Source: Ditylenchus dipsaci (Eukaryota > Nematoda > Chromadorea > Rhabditida > Anguinidae). From it: DNA of 64,000 nucleotides. The stretch's first letter is position 1; each line of letters opens with the position of its first letter. The DNA lies in contig SADC01000965.1 of assembly GCA_004194705.1 (NCBI GenBank), positions 1-64,000 on the forward strand, read 5' to 3'. The notes beneath the pieces were generated by a model. That model was not told the origin of the DNA. It ran no database searches and saw only the letters and a list, made by a program, of their open reading frames with translations. The translations under genes were made by a program, and so were the position numbers. Shown here in pieces: positions 55,201 to 64,000 of the stretch.

Positions 55201-56994
55201 AGTGTCGCGAAGTCTTCTCAGAGAGTCAATAAGCGGATTGTCTGCTGAATCGAATGGCGAATCACGGAATAGCTCCATAGCCAACGAATTCCAGTAGTCA
55301 AGGCAAATCTAAGAGTAGTAGAAGATAAAATCAGCTCATATTCTTAGTCCCTTACCTTGAAGACCTCTGTATCTTCAACCTGACTGATTTTGATCAAATA
55401 ACTCAGAGCCATCATGTGGTCTGAAATTGTGTCTGATTTTTCAGAATATAATAAATGTCGGACATTTTTAATCTGCTGTCGCTCTTGATTTGGGTTGTTT
55501 TCAAGCACCTCGACCAGTTTGGAATGCTCCTTGAGAAAAGTGACAAAAGCTGCGCCAGATTTGAAACGAATTCTGCTCTTCATGAGAACCATCAGAGTAG
55601 GATTGGCGAAATTGACCTAAAAATTAGGGGTGAAACATCAGCACAGAACAACATACAAGACTTACAGTTAGGGCACCTGCTCTGACATAACTCCATGACT
55701 TTGTGAATGAGGAAAATCAACTTGCCTCCATACTGAGGATTGTCTAGAATTAACTTTTACAGAGTTCAAACGCTACAAAAACAGCTACCATCGATGGAAA
55801 TAGACGAGATCTCAATCAACACTGAACTGCAATAGATCGGAATGCGGGGAGGGGCAGGACTAAAACATGGCAACTAAACCTAGATCAATGATGAGAAAAC
55901 AAAGACGGCACTTTTGTAGCAATCAGGTCAATCATATTGTTTTCGAATATATATCCCACCGGAATCCAGTCCTAAGACAACGAGTAAGAGAGAGTATTGA
56001 GGTAAAACTAAGAACAAACCAAAAAGCCATGAAGCGTTTGCAGAGTCGAATAAATTAGCTTAGCATCGTCAGCATTTTCCTGAAATAAGAAATCCTATGA
56101 GAACCATAACACTCAAGATTTTACCAGAATTTCATGGCACAGCTGATGGACGGACTCAAACTGCTCACAAAATTGCTGCTTCAGATGGATTGCTCTTGCA
56201 CTGGTTAATCAGTCCAAAGTCGAACACTTCCTCACTCAGTAGGCGCAAGATCTGCAATGCAACCAGTATTAATTTGTAGGCAGTACAATAATGATATGAC
56301 CGTCATATTATCAAGCACAAGATTGTCCATTTCGGCTTGATCCAACAATGTCTGAGATAAATGAGGGCAAAGACGTGGCCATTCATGCTTGACGATCTGG
56401 AAATTATAATAGTGAAGGAGACTCACAATGCGGAAAATTCTTGCCTGCACCAACACGATGTTCAGTTTCTGCAATAGAAGCTTCATACTCTCGCTTTTAT
56501 TGGCGTCAGCAGAAATGTCAAGGATCATTGAGACGATGTACCTGAAAGACAAATTGCAAGTACATCTTCTGAAGCCACATCTCAAACCCTTTGATTCCTT
56601 CGCATTGTTCACGTGGCAAGGCTTTCCATCTGGTTTGAATGAGCTGCTCCAATATTTGCAAGCCAAAATACTTTGTTTCGAGAAAATTGCTGGATTCCAG
56701 AATAGCGTCACTGAAAGAGAAAACTTTTACAGTGAACAAACACAACCATATTGCAGTCAAGTCCACTGCATTCATTCCAATTGTCAAGGTTCTACTGGCT
56801 CACCTTGGTCACGAATTTGGGTCTTCTTTGAATGGGCAAAATATCTGTAGCTTCTTTTTGCGAGTTTCCGAACCTTGATTCATCGTGAAACAACCTGCAA
56901 CATATGCAGATCATACGAGGCATCATAAAAAAGCACCAACCTTATCCAAAGCCGTAACATCAAATCGCTCATCTGTGTGTAGCATTTGTAGCAT
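52263..56994 (-). CDS. XPO1: exportin-1 (CRM1) nuclear export receptor
   Basis: Carries leucine-rich NES cargo out of the nucleus with RanGTP. Over 20 short exons follow CRM1 order: [28 protein letters not shown] and [183 protein letters not shown]. It ends [32 protein letters not shown]. Clear exons: 52263-52406, 52453-52549, 52598-52669, 52714-52804, 52859-52972, 53015-53286. Introns are 37-60 nt. The NES-groove cysteine (GLCE, codon 54665-54667) is kept. At least six single-base frame breaks occur (e.g. near 52890, 53105, 54010, 54260, 54440). The exact first exon is uncertain. Confidence 0.9.
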
Positions 56995-56999
56995 CTAAA

Positions 57000-57310
57000 T
57001 TTTTTCAGCATTTTCAAGGGTTGTGTGCAAAAATAATAGACAAGTCAGGTGGAATAACATTAGAGTGACCAGCCGTATAGGGGTCTAACTTCTTGTGGAT
57101 ATTTCGAAGTTTGATGCATATGTATCAACCAGAACTTTTGAGACGTACTGTAATGCGTCTCGTGGTATAAACATAAATTGGTGAGAAGGTTCATGTTTTT
57201 TGACACAGTTGACGGTTGACTCAACTCAGCAAGACTGCACCGCAGCAAGGGTCACTGAATAGTATTGAGTGAATACGCAAAAAATCACTTTCGCCAAAAA
57301 CCAAGGATGG
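57000..57310. other. short spacer upstream of exportin-1
   Basis: Would hold the exportin-1 5' end. No exon of importin alpha (IBB domain) could be found here on the + strand. Confidence 0.35.
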
Positions 57311-57318
57311 TTCGCTAC

Positions 57319-58382
57319 TAGTGATGCGCGTTTGGCTTTATGCGATATATGCGATGCGATATTTTCAGCCTCGCCTGTATGCGATAGCGATATTGATATT
57401 TCTAAAAGTCGAGGTGCGATATATCGCTGCGATATGCGATATTTTTCTAACACGACTACGGCTACATTGAATGACCATAATAATAATTTTCGCTTTTTTG
57501 AATATGCATACATCGTACTTTTTACAACAAGACACTAATATTTGAAGTTCAACACAGGAAAGATTTTTGTTCAGGAAATCAGCATTCCGCATTTTCTGGA
57601 TCAAATTTGATCGTCTGTAGTCGTACGTCCGAGCAACCGAAAATAGCTGTTTGCTACGCTGGCTCGTTGCTGGAGCAGGAGGAATAGACGAGCTAGCTTG
57701 GCGAGAATTGGATACGTTTTTTCGTTGTCATAGAAAAGATAGAATTAGGTAAGCAGGTAAATACCGTGTTCGTAAAATATTTCCAATCAGTAAATGGATT
57801 CTCCTCCGAATTGACGCGCTTCTGCTTTATATACGACTTTATTTAATCATGACGTCAGTTGGGCGCTCGTCTTTTCCTGGTACTCCTTCGAATGGTCACC
57901 CCTACTTTTTTCGATTTTTTTTGTAAATTACCGCATATCAAAAGGTGTTGAGTACAATAGACCCAAAATAATAATTTCCAATTTCTATTGCCATCCAAGG
58001 ACATGGATTTGCTGGGTAATTTACAAAAAATTCGAAAAAAACAAAAAAATTCGAAAAAAGTAGGGGATGACATTCCGAAGGAGTAACCTTTCCTCATCGT
58101 TGTCGAAATAGCTGACTATGGCGGACCAAGAAAGAATCGGTTTGTGTTCGTATTCTGTGAAGAAGGGCACACAACAGAATTAAAAAGCGATCGAAAATAT
58201 AGAACAAGATTTGTAATTGTTGACAGAATGACAAAATCTTCAATCGATATTTCAAAATTTGCGATGCGATATCGATATTTTGAAAAATCCAATGCGATAT
58301 TTGCGATCGATATTTTCCACCAAACTTTGATATGCGATATGCAGATATCGCGTGTGCGATATTCCGATCGTGATTTTCACTA
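57319..58382. mobile_element. hAT element, TGCGATAT core, imperfect TSD
   Basis: Starts TAGTGATGCGC. The right end ...GTGATTTTCACTA is degenerate. Flanks TTCGCTAC (57311-57318) and TTCGCTCT (58383-58390) agree at 6 of 8 positions. The subterminal words TGCGATATAT/TGCGATAGCGATAT cluster at 57338-57440 and inverted at 58250-58365. It contains a hAT C-terminal coding scrap and an inner hairpin (57895-58085, GGTCACCCCTAC / GTAGGGGATGAC). Length and layout parallel 41769-42860. Confidence 0.8.
57560..57720 (-). pseudogene. hAT transposase dimerisation-domain scrap
   Basis: - strand: PATSQRSKQLFSVARTYDYR then RSNLIQKMRNADFLNKN. It aligns with [25 protein letters not shown] of the fragment at 42080-42645 but lacks the SES core. 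Upstream coding sequence is not recognisable. Confidence 0.75.
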
Positions 58383-58526
58383 TTCGCTCTTGTGATTTTC
58401 CGAGATGGGGCAAAAAGCCGCGAATTTTCGCTTTGCAAAAGCCGGTCAAAATTAGGAATTGATTGGTGAAATCGTATGTATCCTACTCTAGGTTTTAACG
58501 CTAAGTTTCACGATTTTTTTTGAAGA

Positions 58527-60811
58527 TAACAAAGTTGATCTCGTGTTTGGGACGTTCAATCACCGAAGTGCAATTGAATGCCAGCTGGGCGTTGACGAAT
58601 TTGCTTGTGGATCTCGTCAAATTACTCATCGAATCGTGCAATTAGTATGTCTTTTCAAACGCGGGAACTGTTATATAAATTTACTTTAAAGGGTGGTATC
58701 ACGGCTCTCAAATCATTGGCGGAAAAATCGACTGGAGAAATTCGAGATCAAGCGGTTTGGGCTCTTGGCAATCTGGCTGCTGACTGCCAAAGATGTACAC
58801 TCTTCTCTACACAAACTTCTGATCAAATTAATTCCTAGGTCGACAATCTGTGCGTCAAGCAAATGTGCTGCCAGTGCTAGTCTACTTGCTCGAGCTGCCT
58901 GCCTATCAGCAATATGAGTCTCGAAAAAATCGCAATTTGGTGTTTGGTCAATGTCTTGCGAAGTGGAATGAACGAAATACTAATTACTGTGAGTTTCCAA
59001 TGCATAAAGGATATGTTTGCAGTATCGTTCTTTAGGACGTCGTCAGACTTCTGCATCATCTCCATAAAACAATTCTCTGTTTCGAAAGCGACGAAATAAT
59101 ATCCGACTCAGTATGGTCTATTGCCTACCTCATTGATCATGCCACATTGGAGGGTGAACGAGTAGGGATTTGATTTTTTTACTTCAGAGACCGAGTTTAA
59201 TTTTTGTTTAGATTACTGCTGTATTTGATGAACCTGGGTTGGTCCGAGTGCTTGTTAGTCTTCTGAAGAGCAGCTGTACCCGTGTTCTGGCAGGAAGTTT
59301 GCGTGCAGTTGGCAATATCATCACTGGCACAGACGAACAGACTACCAGAATGCTCGATTTTGACATTCTTCCAGATCTTGTAGGATGTTTTTTTTGCGCA
59401 GAATCTTTTGATCCATTGTGAGCTTTTTTAGAATGTACTGATGAATTCCGATCTGCTACAAGTATCTCGTGAGTGTGTTTGGATTTTAAGTAACATTGCG
59501 GCGGGAACACAAGTGAGTTATTATTACCATACATGTGCCGCCGGAAAAATCGGCGCCGGGCGCACCACCGGGCGCCGGTCTTTTGAAAAACGACGCCGGG
59601 CGCCGAAAATCGGGGCCGGCGCCAAGGACGCCGGCGCCGATTTTTAAATAAATAGTCCCGGGCGCCATGTGAACTGAAAAAAATGGCGCCAGGCGCCATT
59701 GGCAGAAAAATTGGCACCGGCTCAAAAATGTGGGAAAAGGTGCCGAGCGCCTATTAACTAACACAACTAAATTAGTTATAAAGTGTTTTATTAGTTTTTT
59801 TCATATTTCAATTAAATCGCTATTATAAGTCAGAATGCTTTTGCTTTTCAATAGTGCATGTCCTGTTCTGCTTTTTCTCGCAGCCGTGTGCATCGATGTT
59901 ATACTAAAAATACTTCTAATACTTTTTCCTACAACATTTAACTCTGGTGAATTTATATTATTTGAAAGGGAATGTGAAATGTATAAGTCATGCAATCTAA
60001 CATAGATATTAAATTAAAATAAACACATTGCATAAACAACTGAAAGATGCTATTTTTAACATAAGAACAAATTTCGAAAAAAATCTGCAAAAACTGGCGC
60101 CGGGCGCCGGCGCCCGACTACAGAATTTTCGAAAATGGCGCCGAGCGCCGGCGCCCAAATTTTCTGAAATTTTCCGGGCGCACACCGGCGCCCGTCCAAG
60201 TATGATTATTACTAAGTTGTTTCATCTAACTGATGTGTTTACTTTAGGACCACATAGCAAGACTCTTTAGCGTTCCTAACATGGTTGAAAACATATTTCT
60301 GCTGTGCAATGATACCAATCCTCGGAAAAGAAAAGTGAATCTTTGAATAGTAACTGTGATGTAGTACCCGAATTTAGGAAGCCTTTTGGTCTGGTCAATG
60401 CATTGATGGGTGCTTCTGCTCCAGTCTATGAATATCTTATTAGCGGTGGTGTGGCGCATATCTTGGTGCAGATATTGGATGAATACTTGGACGCTAATTT
60501 GGTGGATCGCGCCTTGCACAGTATCAGTCATTCGTTGGTGAGTCATCCTGAAAAGAAAGCCTATTCCATTGCAGTCTTCAGTCGGGTTGGACTTGTGTTT
60601 AGTCTATATCGACTGTCTAACATGCAAGATGTTGCAGCATTTGATTTCAATCCGGTAATTTGTTTGTGTATTTCCCTTTTAATAGCTTTGCTTTTAGGAG
60701 CTTGCCGGTACCATTCTTCGCAATTTCTTCGACATCTCTCCAGATGAGCCAATGGAGCTGCAGCAGGAAAAGTGTGCAAAGAAAATGCTTATTCACATCA
60801 AAAGAGATTAG
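58527..60811 (+). CDS. KPNA: importin alpha (karyopherin alpha), N-terminus not found
   Basis: The adaptor that binds classical NLS cargo and importin beta. Armadillo repeats are seen in order: EVQLNASWALTNL; STGEIRDQAVWALGNLAADC; RQANVLPVLVYLLELP then EKIAIWCLVNVLRSGMN; DVVRLLHHLHK.. with SVWSIAYLID; LVRVLVSLLKSSCTR, LAGSLRAVGNIITGTDEQT; VSRECVWILSNIAAGTQ; DHIARLFSVPNMVENIF; FRKPFGLVNALMGAS with VDRALHSISHSL; and an acidic/basic tail to TAG at 60811. W..N pairs that line the NLS groove are mostly present. Introns are 40-60 nt except 59513-60246, which hosts a MITE. Frame breaks lie near 58913 and 60335, with a phase problem near 58612. No IBB domain is visible upstream, where the hAT element 57319-58382 sits. 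AATAAA at 60865. Confidence 0.85.
59528..60204. mobile_element. hAT-like MITE, GGCGCCGG core, 8-bp TSD, intronic
   Basis: CATACATG... at the left and ...CCAAGTATG at the right. The target duplication ATTATTAC is exact at 59520-59527 and 60205-60212. Strongly GC-rich subterminal words GGCGCCGGGCGCC (59540-59760, inverted 60095-60195) surround an AT-rich middle. It lies inside an importin alpha intron. Confidence 0.88.
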
Positions 60812-61066
60812 AATAATATGAACATATAATGTCTGTGTTATTGTGCCTTAATAATTGGCGTTAAAATAAATGTGGAACCCAGTATTCGCTTTTCGAAGGT
60901 TAGCTGTTACACCTCAATAGTCTGTGTCAACCTGTCTTACCTGAATCCGCATGGCTAGGTGAAAACATCTTGGCCGATGAACATCGGCATAACGAAAACT
61001 TGCTTTACGGTTTACGAGCTTTACGAGGCACCTGCTTTACTGGCGCCAAAGCAATTATTTTTGTCA

Positions 61067-61677
61067 TACAGTCGAGTCTCGATATAACGCGACCTCTCGG
61101 GACCGTAAGAAGGTCGCGGTATATCAGGGGTCGCGTTATATCGAAGGTAAATTTGACTGACTTCCTTTTGCGGGATCATTTGAAGGGTCGCGTTATATCA
61201 AGGGTCGCGTTATATCGGGGTCGCGTTATATCGAGACTCGCGTTATATCGCGAGTCCAGTGTTGTGACTTCCTCATTCTTCCTCATTTTTCTTTTATAGT
61301 ATTGATGCTTTTTTTCAACGTTTTACTTACATTTCTCAGCAAGTTTGGTGTCATTTTGAAGCTGAGATTATAAGCTTTTAAATGACACCAAACTTTTTAC
61401 CAAATGTATTTAAATATTAGAAAAACAGTAGAATGAGGAACGTGAGAAAAGTTTCCTCATTTTTCTTCATTTTTCCTCATTTTTGCGTATTATTGATTTC
61501 TTCCAACATTTCGTTAACGTCTCTCGAAGCTTTTGGTGTCATTTTGAAGCCTATAATCTCAGCTATAATATAATATCAAACTCGTTGAGTAAAGTTTTAA
61601 AAAGTTAGAAATGTTCATCAAAATTAGTCATGAGGAAAAAATGAGGAAGTCACAACACTGATCGCGACTCGACTGTA
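61067..61677. mobile_element. pogo/Tigger-type MITE
   Basis: TACAGTCGAGTCTCGATATA and the complement ending CGACTCGACTGTA, TA-bounded. The interior has six GGTCGCGTTATATCG words (61110-61250). These ends are typical of pogo-like Tc1/mariner elements. A second element is nested at 61257-61660. Confidence 0.8.
61257..61660. mobile_element. nested inverted-repeat element (CAGTGTTGTGACTTCCTCA ends)
   Basis: CAGTGTTGTGACTTCCTCAT and complement at 61630-61660. The middle has TTTGGTGTCATTTTGAAGC mirrored at 61535. The immediate flanks ATCGCGAGTC and ATCGCGACTC differ at one position; they could be a target duplication or the host element's own repeats. Confidence 0.75.
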
Positions 61678-61732
61678 TCAGCTACATTTTTTCGTCCGAG
61701 CCTTGTTTTTTTTTACTTTTCATCCAGCTTAA

Positions 61733-61899
61733 TACCGTATATCTTCTAATAAGGCCCCACCTCTTAAGAGGTGTTAAAAATAAGGCCCCACCTTAATATA
61801 GGCCTAATAAGGTCAAAAAAGAATCTTCTAATAAGGCCCACCTCCAAAGAGGGGTTGAAAAATGAGGCCCCATGGGTCCTTATTAGAAGATATACGGTA
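61733..61899. mobile_element. TACCGTAT-family MITE (AAGGCCCCACCTC interior)
   Basis: TACCGTATATCTTCTAATAA / TTATTAGAAGATATACGGTA ends. The inner GGCCCCACCTCTTAAGAGGTG is palindromic. Closest to 48868-48970. Confidence 0.88.
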
Positions 61900-62530
61900 T
61901 TCAAGTTATGGTAATTTATATGCGCATCGCCTATTGTCAAAAGTTCAAGTCTCTCAGAGTGTTTTTTAATTGGTTTTTTCAGTTAGGTTACTGACTTCTA
62001 CGGCCAAAAATCGTCGAGCAATCGATTGCAGCCATTTTCAGAACCGCTTTACTGTCACCATTTTTTGTTTGCTTCAAACTGCTTTTATTTGCTTCAAACT
62101 GCTATTTGAGAAAATGACCACGAAAATGATGCATACTTTGTTTTATATCGTCTCAAACTCTGTAATTTTTTTTATTTCCCAAAGCGTCTAATGACTTTCC
62201 AGAGTCATAATTTCATGGGGAACCGGAAGAAATTTTTCCACACCAAAATCATTTCAGAAAAAATAAGGTAGCTAGCGGAGATTTGGCCGGGGAAGAAATC
62301 CTACTATATTGGAGGGTTTTTGTACGCCCATCATCTTTTCGTAACGGATAAGTGACCGAAAGGATGTTCTAAGCACAGTTTCGCGCGAAGAAAACGATTT
62401 GAGATGTTAGTTCACTGTGCAGACAAAAATTTACCGACTCAAGGGGTATATACCGATTCAAGGGGTATATACCGATTCAATTTACCGATTCAAGGGGTAT
62501 ATGGTCTAATCCAAATGGTGCTACCCATAT
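61900..62530. other. intergenic; short direct repeats
   Basis: Four CCGATTCAAGGGGTATATA-like units occur at 62432-62502. No exon is supported. Confidence 0.4.
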
Positions 62531-62690
62531 ACAGGGTGGCGCAAAAAAATTCGGCCACCTTAAAAAACTTGAAGTACGTAATCCCTTGCCGGACGGTTTC
62601 GATTTTTGGGTGGCAAGCCCTCGTAAACCTCCACATCAATGCCGGCTGTGATGAAGAGAAAGACTACAAAGCTCCTAGGTAGCTTAATGA
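62530..62690. mobile_element. single-ended Tc1/mariner fragment
   Basis: TACAGGGTGGCGCAAAAAAA at the left with no matching right end nearby. It is followed by about 130 bp reminiscent of a mariner interior and then directly by the GTTCAC-ended element. Confidence 0.5.
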
Positions 62691-63330
62691 CTTGTTCACG
62701 TTGTTCGAGTTAGAGTTCGAGTTAGAATTCGGGTAAGAGGTGTTCATGTAACAAAAACCCGAACTCTAACTCGAGGGTGTTCATGTACCTCGAGTTCGAG
62801 TTCAAGTCTGAGGTCAAAATTGAAATTGTTCATATAGTTTGTGTTACTGTTTATGTATATTTTTTTTATTATTGTTTATTCAGATTACGTTAAGATTAAA
62901 TAATTATATGGATTAAGTTACAACACTTTTTTACCTTGCTTTTATTGCTTTTTATTTATTCCTCGTGCTTCGATACCACGATGAGCGTATATACAACTAC
63001 CGAATCAGCTGAGCACGCAACCGTATCGAAAACACTTTCGGAATAATGGCCATGAAGTGGAGGATCTTGCTTAAACCAATTGAGTGCTCCCATGAAACAG
63101 CGGATCATATTGTCTGGGCATTTGCGTGCTCCACAACTATCTCAGACAAGAGATGAATGAAGATGTGGAGGGGACCGCCGCAATCTCTAGATCTTGGAGA
63201 GGACTTGATGGTGGACCAGCAGAAGAAGAAAGCAGTGGTAGTGCGAAAGAGATCAGAACAAAGCTTGTTGTGTTTTTTAATGGTATTGGAAATGTTGACT
63301 TTCAGGAGCAGATGATTTAATTAATCTTGA
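62690..63330. mobile_element. PIF/Harbinger element (left end plus transposase remains)
   Basis: Left end ATGACTTGTTCACGTTGTTC after TTA, then GAGTTAGAG/GAGTTCG words with GGTGTTCATGTA punctuation, as at 6434-6852. Transposase remains follow on the + strand. The right end was not identified before 63340. Confidence 0.65.
62985..63320 (+). pseudogene. PIF/Harbinger DDE transposase, C-terminal remnant
   Basis: The frame from about 63000 reads ARNRIENTFGIMAMKWRILL, KPIECSHETADHIVWAF, then after a one-base shift near 63125 LHNYLRQEMNEDVEG and an acidic tail to a stop at 63320. RxxIExxFG..RFRIL..PI......IV.A...LHNYL is the conserved C-terminal block of Harbinger DDE nucleases (the last catalytic acidic residue is the E of IEN). 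The N-terminal catalytic part is absent and the frame is broken, so it is inactive. Confidence 0.8.
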
Positions 63331-64000
63331 TGTAGCAATTTAAGTAACTTTCTTTCATAAACTTGCATTTTTATGGTCGTCGTCATGAGAAAAATAATAA
63401 ACAAATATACATAACAAGCAACACAAACTACACCACGACTGTCTTACTTCCTATTTACCAGAATTTTAAAGTTCTTCATTCTTGATAGTTCTCAACTCGA
63501 TAAATGATGATTATTCTCAATCAAGCCACCAAAAAATTATTATAGTTCACCAGTGCTTTTTCATAATTTTTATGTTAAATAGAGCGCGGGCACTTATGAA
63601 TTGCGCGCAAATGAGTGCGCGCAAATGAGTTGCGCGCAAATGAGTACGAACCAATTTTCATACCCGTGGGAAAAAAAGGGGTTAAAACAAAAAGTCAGTC
63701 AAAAAATTAAAAATCTTATATAGTATTTGGGTCGGGGGGGGGGGGGGGGGGGTCCGTCCGTCACACTTTTTATGAATTATGGTGTTCAAGATTGATTTTT
63801 GGCTACTTTTTGCAATTTTATGTTCGATATTTTTTTGGAACCCTCAAGTTCAACATCTTAGCTTTCTTTTAAGCACAGACACGTATAATTGAAATTGCTT
63901 CTAAAAAAATATTTCCTTGCCCTCCAAACTAGAGATGGTGGATTTTAGCCTGGATTTGAGGTGGCATTTTGTGTTCAAGCCCACTTTTCTGCTATGTTTA
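63330..64000. other. intergenic; GCGCGCAAATGAG repeats and a long G run
   Basis: Three to four TGCGCGCAAATGAGT units (63600-63645) and a run of about 19 G at 63735-63753. No exon is supported up to the window end. Confidence 0.45.

Noticed and set aside
56428..56850. 140-codon + strand frame
   Set aside because: Antisense to the clearly conserved exportin-1 exons in this interval.
58094..58438. 114-codon - strand frame
   Set aside because: Runs through the subterminal TGCGATAT words of the hAT element; no transposase motif is in it.

Overview
The window is eukaryotic, AT-rich, gene-poor and very repeat-rich. Coding exons are split by short GT-AG introns (mostly about 37-60 nt). The products are animal-type: exportin-1/CRM1, importin alpha, TSR3, an SMN-type Tudor protein, a single-Ig membrane protein and a leucine-rich-repeat (LRR) membrane protein. 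I infer a small-intron invertebrate metazoan. A nematode is possible, but nothing here proves a clade.

Layout. 0-9.8 kb: repeats only (a 2-kb composite repeat, a GCCGCAAA array, a Tc1/mariner-type MITE, hairpin-bearing inverted repeats, a GTTCAC-ended element, a nest of palindromes). 9.8-12.2 kb: a block bounded by matching inverted ends that encloses TSR3 (- strand) and a zinc-binding gene fragment (+ strand). 12.2-20.3 kb: MITEs, a minisatellite split by an insertion, a mariner MITE with an in-frame mini-ORF, and a hAT MITE with a perfect 8-bp target-site duplication (TSD). 20.3-25.8 kb: a four-exon single-Ig membrane protein gene (+), converging 26 bp from the end of a - strand membrane-protein exon. 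29.9-37.6 kb: a many-exon LRR membrane protein gene (-) with elements in its introns. 38-45.3 kb: inverted repeats, a tRNA-like sequence, a Ulp1-like scrap, a hAT element with perfect ends and TSD, then the second, inverted copy of the 2-kb composite. 45.7-47.4 kb: SMN-like Tudor exons (+). 49.4-51.2 kb: - strand exons including a Sec16-like C-terminal motif. 52.3-57.0 kb: exportin-1 (-). 57.3-58.4 kb: a second hAT element. 58.5-60.8 kb: importin alpha (+), lacking a visible N-terminus and carrying a GC-rich hAT-like MITE in an intron. 61-64 kb: a pogo-type MITE with another element nested in it, a TACCGTAT element, and a PIF/Harbinger element with transposase remains.

Two themes stand out. 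Most of the DNA consists of inverted-repeat elements that keep conserved ends but have interiors built from one short word repeated every 15-22 bp, with a different word in each copy or family. And the conserved genes (exportin-1, importin alpha, TSR3, the LRR gene) keep family motifs and mostly matching intron phases, yet contain scattered single-base frame breaks; residual assembly indels are the simplest explanation. Exportin-1 and importin alpha, the export and import receptors of nuclear transport, lie head to head with a hAT element between them.
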